Of a DNA stretch of 34,340 nt, positions 15,944-24,485 are shown in pieces. The notes beneath the pieces were generated by a model. It was not told the DNA's origin and ran no database searches. It saw only the letters and a list, made by a program, of their open reading frames with translations. The DNA lies in contig JAEYZH010000112.1 in assembly GCA_023430685.1 (NCBI GenBank), forward strand, positions 1-34,340, read 5' to 3'. This stretch comes from Pseudomonadota bacterium. Its GTDB lineage: Bacteria > Pseudomonadota > Gammaproteobacteria > Xanthomonadales > Rhodanobacteraceae. A program made the position numbers and the translations under genes. Within the stretch, counting starts at the first letter, position 1, and every line of letters begins with the position of its first letter.

Positions 15944-16180
15944 TGTAGGAGCCCACCCTGTGGGCGATCCGCGCAGGAAACCGGTTGGGCGCGGGTATTC
16001 GATATGGCGCGATCGCGCACAGGGTGCGCTCCTACGAGAATTCGGGCAGGAAACGGGTTGGGCGCAGGCATGCGATATGTCGCGATCGCGCACAGGGTGC
16101 GCTCCTACGAGATCCGCGCAGGAAACGGGTTGCGCGCGGGAATCCGGGCTACCGCGATCGCGCACAGGGTGCGCTCCTAC
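15944..16180. repeat. REP-like cluster: one inverted plus three direct copies
   Basis: GTAGGAGCCCACCCTGTGGG (15945 on) is followed by three copies in the opposite direction of a GCGATCGCGCACAGGG..GCTCCTACG core, at about 16007-16037, 16081-16110 and 16153-16180 (period 72-73 bp). The spacers share a GCAGGAAACGGGTTG-like stretch. The arrangement is that of a REP/BIME cluster between the sulfotransferase gene and the convergent smpB. It may form hairpins that end transcription from both sides. Related half-copies occur at 9592-9678. Confidence 0.88.
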
Positions 16181-16205
16181 GGGATTCAGGCGGGAAACCG
16201 GCAGG

Positions 16206-16697
16206 TCAGGCGGACTTGTTCTTCGCGCGCATCACGCGCTGCTTCTCGCGGTTCCAGTCGCGTTCCTTCTCGGTGTCGCGCTTGTCGTGTTCCTGCTTTC
16301 CGCGCGCAAGGCCGAGGTCGAGCTTGGCGCGGTTGTTCTTCCAGTACATCGAGAGCGGGATCAGGGTGTAGCCCTTGCGCTCGATCGCGCCGATCAGCTT
16401 GTCGATCTCTTCGCGGTGCAGCAGCAGCTTGCGCGTGCGGCGGTCGTCGGCGACGACATGGGTCGAGGCCGAGATCAGCGGGATGATCGAGGCGCCGAAC
16501 AGCCAGATCTCGCCGCCCTTGACGATCGCGTAGGCATCGCCGAGGTTCGCGCGCCCCGCGCGCAGGCTCTTGACCTCCCAGCCCTGGAGCGCGATGCCGG
16601 CCTCGTAGTGCTCGTCGATGTGGTACTCGTGGCGCGCGCGCTTGTTCTGCGCGATCGTCGAGCTGCCGGGCTTGCTGGTGGATTTCTGTTTGGCCAT
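16206..16697 (-). CDS. smpB: SsrA-binding protein SmpB
   Basis: A 163-residue SmpB. Landmarks are IAQNKRARHEYHIDEHYEAG, LQGWEVKSLRAGRANLGDAY, LLLHREEIDKLIG and the family core RKGYTLIPLSMYWKNNRAKL. A basic C-terminal tail (KRDTEKERDWNREKQR) enters the mRNA channel of the ribosome. SmpB binds the tRNA-like part of tmRNA and brings it to stalled ribosomes. It diverges from ratA with only 20 bp between start codons, so the promoters must overlap coding sequence. ssrA lies 1.2 kb beyond its 3' end on the same strand. Confidence 0.97.
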   Translation of the reverse strand: MAKQKSTSKPGSSTIAQNKRARHEYHIDEHYEAGIALQGWEVKSLRAGRANLGDAYAIVKGGEIWLFGASIIPLISASTHVVADDRRTRKLLLHREEIDKLIGAIERKGYTLIPLSMYWKNNRAKLDLGLARGKQEHDKRDTEKERDWNREKQRVMRAKNKSA

Positions 16698-16717
16698 CGG
16701 GTTGCTATTGTTCGGGG

Positions 16718-17152
16718 ATGATCCAGATCCGCCGCCAGGCCATCGTGCGCCAGACGCCAGAACGCATGTTCGATCTGGTCAATGATGTCGAAGCATACCC
16801 GAGGCGATTCGCGTGGTGCGCCGGCGCCGCGGTGCTCGCGCGCGAAGGCGAGCATGCGCTGACAGCAAGGCTCGACCTGCGCTTCGCGGGCATGACCCAG
16901 GCGTTCACGACCCACAACACGTTCGACCGCCCGCACCGCCTGTCGATGCGCCTCGTCGACGGGCCGCTGCGTGCGCTCGACGGCGAGTGGAGCTTCACGC
17001 CGCTCGGCGAGGACGGCTGCCGCATCGCGCTCGCGCTCGACTTCGACTATTCGGGCCGCCTCGCCGGGGCGGCGCTGCGCCTCGGCTTCCAGGGACTCGC
17101 GAACCGCATGGTCGACGACTTCTGCGCAGCCGCGATGCGCGAACGTGCCTGA
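16718..17152 (+). CDS. ratA: RatA-type START/COQ10-like protein
   Basis: A 144-residue START/polyketide-cyclase-fold protein (IRRQAIVRQTPERMFDLVND, VEAYPRRFAWC, EWSFTPLGEDGCRIALALDF, LANRMVDDFCAAA). The YP..F.WC motif and size are typical of the RatA/COQ10 family. In E. coli, RatA was described as a 50S-binding inhibitor of ribosome association, while mitochondrial homologues bind ubiquinone. The gene is divergent from smpB, a conserved pairing, and overlaps rnfH by 8 nt. Confidence 0.92.
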   Translation: MIQIRRQAIVRQTPERMFDLVNDVEAYPRRFAWCAGAAVLAREGEHALTARLDLRFAGMTQAFTTHNTFDRPHRLSMRLVDGPLRALDGEWSFTPLGEDGCRIALALDFDYSGRLAGAALRLGFQGLANRMVDDFCAAAMRERA

Positions 17153-17447
17153 TCCGGCGACGATCGAGGTCGAACTCGCCTACGCCGAGGCCGATCGGCA
17201 GTTCCTGCGTCGCTTCAGCTTGCCGCGGGGCGCCTGCGTCGCGGATGCGATCCGCGCGTCGGGCATCGAGGCCGCGTTCGGCGTCGATGCCGCGCGCTTC
17301 GATGCGGGCATCTGGTCGAAACCGGTGCCGCGCGATGCACCGCTGCGCGAGGGCGACCGCGTCGAACTCTACAGGCCGCTCAAGGCCGACCCGAAGGAAT
17401 CGCGACGGCGCCGCGCGGAGCGCAACGCGGCGCGGCGTCAGCCCTGA
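17145..17447 (+). CDS. rnfH: RnfH/RatB-family ubiquitin-like protein
   Basis: A 100-residue protein. GTG 17145 overlaps the end of ratA and is the only start that keeps the whole beta-grasp domain (TIEVELAYAEADRQFL, ISKP-like GIWSKPVPRDAPLREGDRVE, LYRPLKADPKESRRRRAE). LYRPL.ADPKE.RR.RA is the family signature. Function is poorly defined; the gene is usually next to ratA and was once called ratB. Its last 10 bases overlap the end of the convergent bamE. Confidence 0.92.
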   Translation: MPDPATIEVELAYAEADRQFLRRFSLPRGACVADAIRASGIEAAFGVDAARFDAGIWSKPVPRDAPLREGDRVELYRPLKADPKESRRRRAERNAARRQP

Positions 17448-17854
17448 TCCTTCTCGCGGCGACGCTTGCGGCGTTCCTCGGCGGCCGCCTTGTCGTCGTA
17501 CTGGCGCTTGTACTTGCGCGCATCCTTGATGAGCTGGTCCGGATCTTCGGGGAAGTAGTCGCCGTCGATCCGCGCGAGCAGGTCGTTCTCGAAGTACAGC
17601 GTGAGATCCTTGGTTTCCATCTTGTTGCGCCCGCGCCGGATCGTCGAGACGTAGTCCCAGCGGTCCTGGTTGAACGGGCTGATGACCGCGGGCGATCCCA
17701 TCACGAGCAGCACCTGGCGCTTGCTCATGCCAGGCTGCAGCGACTCGACCGTGGCCTTGTCGAACAGGTTGCCCTGCTGCGTGTCGACCTTGTAGATCAC
17801 GCCGCAGCCGGCGAGCGGAAGGAAGGCGAGTGGGGCAAGCCAGCGAAGACGCAT
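17438..17854 (-). CDS. bamE: Outer-membrane assembly lipoprotein BamE
   Basis: A 138-residue lipoprotein with lipobox LAGC (PLAFLPLAGC). The SmpA/OmlA domain is clear: LQPGMSKRQVLLVMGSP, FNQDRWDYVSTIRRG and LTLYFENDLLARIDGD. BamE is a periplasm-facing part of the BAM machine that inserts beta-barrel proteins such as the receptor and porin of this window. A lysine/arginine-rich C-terminal tail (KYKRQYDDKAAAEERRKRRREK) is longer than in E. coli. It diverges from fur (89 bp between starts) and overlaps rnfH tail-to-tail by 10 bp. Confidence 0.95.
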   Translation of the reverse strand: MRLRWLAPLAFLPLAGCGVIYKVDTQQGNLFDKATVESLQPGMSKRQVLLVMGSPAVISPFNQDRWDYVSTIRRGRNKMETKDLTLYFENDLLARIDGDYFPEDPDQLIKDARKYKRQYDDKAAAEERRKRRREKDQG

Positions 17855-17886
17855 GCGGTATCGGTCCGGCGGGGTCGGAAAGCACC

Positions 17887-17917
17887 GGATGATACACTAG
17901 AGGCCTGAAGCGCAAGG
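17887..17917. promoter_or_regulatory. Overlapping divergent promoters of bamE and fur
   Basis: TGATACACT at 17890-17898 gives a -10 (TACACT) for fur. The same bases on the other strand give TATCAT (17894-17889) for bamE, with TTGCGC 15 bp upstream of it as a weak -35. Both transcripts would start within a few dozen bases of each other, so the two genes may compete for polymerase. I see no convincing Fur box. Confidence 0.45.
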
Positions 17918-17943
17918 GGCGGGCGAGGATCGGGGGCAGGAGC

Positions 17944-18369
17944 ATGAACGTGGAATCGACCGAACTCAGGAAGGCCGGCCTCAAGGTCACCCATCCGCGC
18001 ATGCGCATCCTCGAGATCCTCGACCGGCATGACGGCAGGCACCTGTCCGCCGAGGACATCTACCGGCAGCTGCTCGAACACGAGGACGACATCGGCCTCG
18101 CGACCGTCTACCGCGTGCTGACGCAGTTCGAAGCAGTCGGCATCGTGCTCAAGCACAACTTCGAGGGCGGCCAGGCCGTCTACGAACTGGATCGCGGCAA
18201 GCACCACGATCACATGGTCGACGTCGAGTCGGGCAAGGTCATCGAGTTCACGAGCGAAGAGATCGAGCGCCTCCAGCACGAGATCGCGGCGCGCCACGGC
18301 TACGTGATCGAAGACCACAGCCTCGTGTTGTATGTGCGGAAGAAGAAAGGGGTGAGGGCCGAGGGCTGA
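17944..18369 (+). CDS. fur: Ferric uptake regulator Fur
   Basis: A 141-residue Fur. The winged helix carries LKVTHPRMRILEIL and the recognition segment IGLATVYRVLTQFEAVGI. The metal-binding part has FEGGQAVYEL and HHDHMVDVESGKVIEF. The CxxC pair of E. coli Fur (LICLDCG) is replaced by MVDVESG, so the cysteine-based structural zinc site is missing, as I recall for other Xanthomonadales Fur proteins. Fur with iron represses uptake genes. The last residues (GVRAEG) and the TGA stop are encoded by a G-rich heptamer array that starts here. AGCATG at 17941-17946 lies just after GGGGGCAG, a weak ribosome site. Confidence 0.96.
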   Translation: MNVESTELRKAGLKVTHPRMRILEILDRHDGRHLSAEDIYRQLLEHEDDIGLATVYRVLTQFEAVGIVLKHNFEGGQAVYELDRGKHHDHMVDVESGKVIEFTSEEIERLQHEIAARHGYVIEDHSLVLYVRKKKGVRAEG

Positions 18370-18486
18370 GGGCTTCAGCATCGAGCCTTTCCATCACGCC
18401 ATCGGGACCGAGGTCTTTCCTGAAACAGCAAGCACGGCGAGGACCCTGACACCGCCCTCGCCCCTCAGCCCTCAGCCCTCAGCCCT
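18354..18486. repeat. Heptamer inverted array between fur and recN
   Basis: The left arm is GAGGGCC-GAGGGCT-GAGGGCT (18354-18374). The right arm is AGCCCTC-AGCCCTC-AGCCCT (18467-18486), preceded by CCCTCGCCCCTC. The arms are inverted copies separated by about 90 bp with no gene. The TGA stops of both convergent genes (fur 18367-18369, recN 18481-18479) lie inside the arms, in the shared GGCTGA. It may act as a two-way terminator hairpin, although there is no T run. Confidence 0.85.
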
Positions 18487-20146
18487 GCTTCCCCAACATC
18501 TGCCGCGCATGCGCGAGCGTCTCGCGCGTGATCTCGATGCCGCCGAGCATGCGCGCGATTTCTTCCTGACGGGCCTTGCCGACGAGCGTGTCGATGCGCG
18601 TCGTCGTCGCGTCGCCATCGCTGGACTTGGCCACGCGCAGGTGCGCGTGACCCTGCGCCGCGACCTGCGCGAGATGGGTCACGCAGAGCACCTGGCAGCG
18701 TGAACCGAGCGCGCGCAGCTTCTGGCCGACCACTTCGGCGACCGCGCCGCCGATGCCGGAATCCACCTCGTCGAACACCATCGTGGCGACCGCGTCGCTG
18801 CCGAGCGCGGCGACTTCGATCGCGAGGCTGATGCGCGAGAGCTCGCCGCCCGAGGCGACCTTGCGCAGCGCGCGCGGCGGCTGTCCCGGATTCGCGCTGA
18901 CGAGGAACTCGCAGCGCTCGGCGCCCTGCGGATCGGGTTCCTCGCCGCCCGCGGGCTCGAGCAGGATCTCGAAGCGTCCGCCCTGCATGCCGAGTTCGGC
19001 CATCAGCGCGGTCACCGCGGCGCCGAGCGCGCCGGCGGTCTCGGCGCGGCGGGCGCCAAGCCTGCGTGCGGCCTCGTTCCACGCCTGCGCCTCGCGCTGC
19101 TGCTGCTCGCGCAGGGATGCGATGCTCGCGCCCGCGCCGCGCAGCTGCTCGAGTTCCTCGCGCAGGCTGTCCGCGTGCGGCTGGAGTTCGGGCATGCGCA
19201 CGCGATGCTTGCGCGCGAGTTCGTGCAGGCGGCCGAGCCGCTCTTCGGTCTCGGCGAGTGCGTCCGGGTCGAGGTCGAGCGCGCTCTGGTAGCGCGCGAG
19301 CGCATCGCCGGCCTCGGCGAGCTGGATCTGCGCCGCGTCGACGAGTTCGCCGACCGGCGCGAGCCGCGCGTCGAGCGCGACGAGGCGTGCGATCTCCGCT
19401 TGCGCGCGCGCGAGCCCGCGCAGCAGCGCGAACTCGTTGTCGCCATCGAGCCGCTCGGCCAGCGCGGCGCCACCCTGCAGCAGCTGCCCGGAGTTGGCGA
19501 GGCGGCGGTGGCGTTCCTCGAGCGCCTCGAGGTCCTCGGGCGAGAGCGCATGCGCGTCCAGTTCCTCGAGCTGGTGCGCGAGCCATTCGATGCGCTCGGC
19601 ATGGTCCGCGCCGCGGCTGAGCTCGGCGATGCGCGTGGTCGCGTCGCGCCATGCGCGTGCGCTGCGCGCGACATTCGCGAGCTCGTTGCCGTGGGCGCCG
19701 AATGCATCGAGCAGGGCCAGTTGCTGGCCGCGGTCGAGCAGGGCCTGGTGCTCGTGCTGGCCGTGGATCTCGAGCAGCCGGGCAGCCAAGGTGCGCAGCT
19801 GGCCGACCGCGACCGGACGGCCGTTGATCCATGCGCGCGAGCTGCCCTCGCTGCGGATCACCCGGCGCAGCTGGCAGGCGCCGTCTTCGTCGAGGTCCTC
19901 GGCGGCCAGCCATTCGCGCAGGTCGGCGCGCGTCGAGAGGTCGAACGACGCCGCGAGTTCGGCGCGTTCGCAGCCGTGGCGCACCATCGTCGCGTCGGCG
20001 CGCCCGCCCGCGAGCAGCATCAGCGCGTCGACGAGCAGCGACTTGCCGGCGCCGGTTTCGCCGGTCACGACGGTCATGCCGGGGCCGAACGCGACCTCGG
20101 CTTCGCCGACGATCGCGAAATCCTTGACGTAGAGACTTTCGAGCAT
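18479..20146 (-). CDS. recN: DNA repair protein RecN
   Basis: A 555-residue SMC-like ATPase. It starts at MLESLYVKDFAIV, with Walker A GETGAGKS at residues 29-36. A long coiled-coil middle follows (LARKHRVRMPELQPHADSLR and around). Near the end are the ABC signature SGGELSRISLAIEV, Walker B TMVFDEVDSGIGG and the H-loop VCVTHLAQVAAQGHAH. RecN helps hold and search DNA during double-strand-break repair. The longer upstream frame has no family similarity, so the 20146 start is preferred. The last residues GKQG and the stop come from the heptamer array shared with fur. Confidence 0.96.
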   Translation of the reverse strand: MLESLYVKDFAIVGEAEVAFGPGMTVVTGETGAGKSLLVDALMLLAGGRADATMVRHGCERAELAASFDLSTRADLREWLAAEDLDEDGACQLRRVIRSEGSSRAWINGRPVAVGQLRTLAARLLEIHGQHEHQALLDRGQQLALLDAFGAHGNELANVARSARAWRDATTRIAELSRGADHAERIEWLAHQLEELDAHALSPEDLEALEERHRRLANSGQLLQGGAALAERLDGDNEFALLRGLARAQAEIARLVALDARLAPVGELVDAAQIQLAEAGDALARYQSALDLDPDALAETEERLGRLHELARKHRVRMPELQPHADSLREELEQLRGAGASIASLREQQQREAQAWNEAARRLGARRAETAGALGAAVTALMAELGMQGGRFEILLEPAGGEEPDPQGAERCEFLVSANPGQPPRALRKVASGGELSRISLAIEVAALGSDAVATMVFDEVDSGIGGAVAEVVGQKLRALGSRCQVLCVTHLAQVAAQGHAHLRVAKSSDGDATTTRIDTLVGKARQEEIARMLGGIEITRETLAHARQMLGKQG

Positions 20147-20270
20147 GCCGGTGCGCGGCCCGTGTTCGCGGGAGCGGCATGATAGCCAGATGGCCGCGGC
20201 TTGGGGATCGGTGATCGGCGATCGGCTTCGTACGATCGAGGCGCATCGCAGCCAGCGTTCTTCGCCCGCC

Positions 20271-20496
20271 GCGATCAAGCGAAAGGCGCCGGCCGGCCTG
20301 CGGCCGTCCAGCCTACAGGAGACGACGAACCGCGGGCCGCTTTCGTAGGCTGGACGCGCGCAGCGCGGCCGGCGCTCTTGACGGCTGCGATCAAGCGAAA
20401 GGCGCCGGCCGGCCTGCGGCCGTCCAGCCTGCAGGAGACGACGAACCGCGTGCCGCTTTCGTAGGCTGGACGCGCGCAGCGCGGCCGGCGCTCTTT
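20271..20496. repeat. Two tandem copies of a ~110-bp palindromic element
   Basis: Copies begin at 20271 and 20387 (GCGATCAAGCGAAAGGCGCC), period 116 bp, nearly identical. Within each, CGCCGGCCGGCCTGCGG..CCAGCCT is an imperfect inverted copy of AGGCTGGACGCGCGCAGCGC..GGCG, so each can fold into a long hairpin. This is a BIME-like element. Confidence 0.88.
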
Positions 20497-20500
20497 ATTC

Positions 20501-20528
20501 GTTGAAACCCGCCGCGCGGACCCTATTG
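20501..20528 (+). promoter_or_regulatory. Sigma-32-like heat-shock promoter of hrcA
   Basis: GTTGAAA (20501-20507), 13 bp, then CCCTATTG (20521-20528), against the consensus CTTGAAA-N13-CCCCATNT. It lies 66 bp before hrcA, directly after the tandem repeat. Confidence 0.75.
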
Positions 20529-20593
20529 AAGTGGTGGGTGCCGCTTGCTAGCGTGCGGCGTGATGGCGCGCTCCGCGCCGCTCCGAAGAGCCG

Positions 20594-21649
20594 ATGAACG
20601 CCTCGTTCCAGCCACCCCTCGATGCGCGCGCGCGGCAACTGCTGCGCACCCTGATCTCGCGCTACATCGCCGAGGGGCAGCCGGTCGGTTCGCGCACGCT
20701 CGCGAAGGCGTCCGGACTCGACGTGAGTCCCGCGACGATCCGCAACATCATGTCCGATCTCGAGGAGATCGGGCTGGTGTCCGCTCCGCACACCTCGGCC
20801 GGTCGCATACCGACTTCGCAGGGCTATCGCGTGTTCGTCGACAGCCTGCTCGAGATGCGGCCGCTCGGCGAGCCCGAGGTGGACCAGTTGCGGCGCGAAC
20901 TCCCGACCGACGTCGCCACGCCGGACCTGCTCGGCAGCGCGAGTTCGCTGCTGTCGGAGATGACGCATTTCGTCGGCGTCGTCAGCGTGCCGAGGCGCGA
21001 GGAGTTTCCGTTCCGCCATATCGATTTCGTGCCGCTCGATGGCGCGCGCGTGCTCGTGATCCTCGTGTTCACGGACGGCCAGGTGCAGAACCGCGTGATC
21101 ACCGCGCAGCGTCCGTACACGCCGGGCGAGCTCGAGCAGGTCGCGAATTTCCTGAATTCCCACTACGCGGGCCTGCGCATCGACGAGATCCGCCGGCGCC
21201 TGCTGCGCGAGATGCAGGACGAGGGCAAGCGCCTCAATGCGCTGCTCGCCGCCGCGGTGGAAGTCGCGCAGCACGCGTTCCAGGACAGCGCGGGCAACGA
21301 CATGCTGGTGTCGGGCCAGACCAACCTGATGGGGCGTCAGGACGGCTCCGACGTCGACCGACTGCGCGAGTTGTTCGAGGCGTTCCACCGCAAGCGCGAC
21401 CTGCTGCAGTTGCTCGAGCGCTGCTCGCGCGCACAGGGCGTGCGCCTGTTCATCGGCGAGGAATCGGGCTTCACCGCGCTGGACGGCTACAGCCTCGTCA
21501 CCGCCCCGTATGGCGTCGGCACGCGCGTGCTCGGCGTGCTCGGCGTGATCGGGCCGACGCGGATGGCCTACGAGAAGGTCATTCCGGTCGTGCAGGTGAC
21601 CGCGCAGATCATTTCCGGCGCCTTGAAGCGGGGGCAGGCGCCCTCATAG
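20594..21649 (+). CDS. hrcA: Heat-inducible transcription repressor HrcA
   Basis: A 351-residue HrcA. The N-terminal winged helix has VGSRTLAKASGLDVSPATIRNIMSDLEE (landmarks SRTL and ATIRN) and the family phrase HTSAGRIPTSQGYRVFVD. The C-terminal domain carries HFVGVVSVPR, QNRVITAQRPYT, RLFIGEESGFTALDG and GVIGPTRMAYEKVIPVV. HrcA normally represses groESL or dnaK operons at CIRCE operators with help from GroEL. No CIRCE was found before hrcA, grpE or dnaK here, so its target is probably elsewhere, for example groESL. GAAGAG precedes ATG 20594. Confidence 0.96.
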   Translation: MNASFQPPLDARARQLLRTLISRYIAEGQPVGSRTLAKASGLDVSPATIRNIMSDLEEIGLVSAPHTSAGRIPTSQGYRVFVDSLLEMRPLGEPEVDQLRRELPTDVATPDLLGSASSLLSEMTHFVGVVSVPRREEFPFRHIDFVPLDGARVLVILVFTDGQVQNRVITAQRPYTPGELEQVANFLNSHYAGLRIDEIRRRLLREMQDEGKRLNALLAAAVEVAQHAFQDSAGNDMLVSGQTNLMGRQDGSDVDRLRELFEAFHRKRDLLQLLERCSRAQGVRLFIGEESGFTALDGYSLVTAPYGVGTRVLGVLGVIGPTRMAYEKVIPVVQVTAQIISGALKRGQAPS

Positions 21650-21771
21650 AGCCTGCATGGCGGAGTCTCGGCCACGCGTCGACCCGGGGAGGGGCGCGCG
21701 CGGGCCAATGACATGTTCGATCCCGATCCGCCGCGTGGTGGACGGCCGGCTATTGATGCATGGAGAAGCGA

Positions 21772-22302
21772 ATGGAAAGCACTGATCCGAGGCCTGCGGA
21801 CGCGATGGGCGCCAACCCGGCGCCGCCGGACGAGCAGGTCGACGAACTCGAGAACCTGTCGCGCCAGCTCGGCGAGGCCGAGGCGAAGCTCGCCGAGATG
21901 CGCGAAACCGTGCTGCGCGAGCGCGCCGAACTCGACAACCAGCGCAAGCGCCTGCAGCGCGACCTCGAGCAGGCACGCCGCTTCGCGAACGAGAAGCTGC
22001 TCGGCGACCTGCTGCCGGTGATCGACAGCCTCGAGCGTGGTCTCGCGGTCGAAGGCAGCGACGTCGGAGCGATGCGCGACGGCATCGGCCTGACCCTGCG
22101 CGAGTTCGTCCGCGTGATCGGCGCGAACGGGATGAAGGCGGTCGGCAACGTCGGCGAGGCGTTCGACCCGGAGCGGCACCAGGCGATGGCGATGGTCGAG
22201 GCGGCCGGCGAACCCTCCGGGCGCATCGTATCGGTCATGCAGAAGGGCTACGTGCTCAACGACCGCCTGCTGCGGCCGGCGCTGGTGAGCGTTTCGAAAT
22301 AG
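21772..22302 (+). CDS. grpE: Nucleotide exchange factor GrpE
   Basis: A 176-residue GrpE. ATG 21772 has GGAG six bases upstream, while the earlier ATG 21760 has none. A long coiled coil (LENLSRQLGEAEAKLAEMRE onward) is followed by FANEKLLGDLLPVIDSLERG and the C-terminal beta domain FDPERHQAMAMVEA, IVSVMQKGYVLNDRLLRPALV. GrpE releases ADP from DnaK. The gene follows hrcA by 122 bp and precedes dnaK by 105 bp in the usual order. Confidence 0.96.
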   Translation: MESTDPRPADAMGANPAPPDEQVDELENLSRQLGEAEAKLAEMRETVLRERAELDNQRKRLQRDLEQARRFANEKLLGDLLPVIDSLERGLAVEGSDVGAMRDGIGLTLREFVRVIGANGMKAVGNVGEAFDPERHQAMAMVEAAGEPSGRIVSVMQKGYVLNDRLLRPALVSVSK

Positions 22303-22322
22303 CGATCCGGCGGCCACCGGCG

Positions 22323-22350
22323 CTTGAATCGAACGCGCCGGACCCCAGAT
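22323..22350 (+). promoter_or_regulatory. Sigma-32-like heat-shock promoter of dnaK
   Basis: CTTGAAT (22323-22329), 13 bp, then CCCCAGAT (22343-22350), one mismatch per half to the consensus CTTGAAA-N13-CCCCATNT. It lies 57 bp before the dnaK start. Confidence 0.82.
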
Positions 22351-22407
22351 TTCGCGTCATTCGCGGCCCACGTGCCGCATCGAATTCGAGAGCGGGAGAG
22401 TACAGAA

Positions 22408-24321
<1,914 letters not shown>

Positions 24322-24347
24322 GCCGTTGCCGGCGCGCCCGGCACGCT

Positions 24348-24373
24348 GCGCCGGAGCCCCGTGGCTCCGGCGC
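24348..24373 (+). promoter_or_regulatory. Strong hairpin between dnaK and dnaJ
   Basis: A perfect 11-bp stem GCGCCGGAGCC/GGCTCCGGCGC with the loop CCGT lies 26 bp after the dnaK stop and has no T run. It could protect the dnaK message or lower read-through into dnaJ. The rest of the 164-bp spacer shows nothing further. Confidence 0.6.
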
Positions 24374-24485
24374 GCGCGGCGGACGCATGCGGCGTCGAAG
24401 GGGTGGTCATGAGTGGATCAGCAACCAGCAGCGGCCGCGTGGCTCACGCCATTCGCGCAGGCGCGTGCATGTCGGCGATGCGGCG

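Larger units (their letters stand above)
20147..20593. other. Intergenic region between recN and hrcA
   Basis: 447 bp between divergent genes. It contains a tandem 116-bp repeat (20271-20496) and a sigma-32-like promoter (20501-20528). Nothing in it looks coding; the small frames are arginine/alanine-rich by-products of the repeat. I saw no CIRCE operator and no clear LexA box for recN. Confidence 0.7.

Noticed and set aside
16007..16180. CRISPR array in the 72-73-bp repeats
   Set aside because: Only three copies, the intervening sequences are themselves similar, and the core is a REP palindrome.
16718..17447. ratA-rnfH as a toxin-antitoxin pair
   Set aside because: The pair is a conserved housekeeping neighbour of smpB; nothing in the sequence indicates an addiction module.
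20529..20593. CIRCE operator before hrcA
   Set aside because: GCTTGCTAGCGTGC was examined, but the GCACTC-N9-GAGTGC arms are absent.
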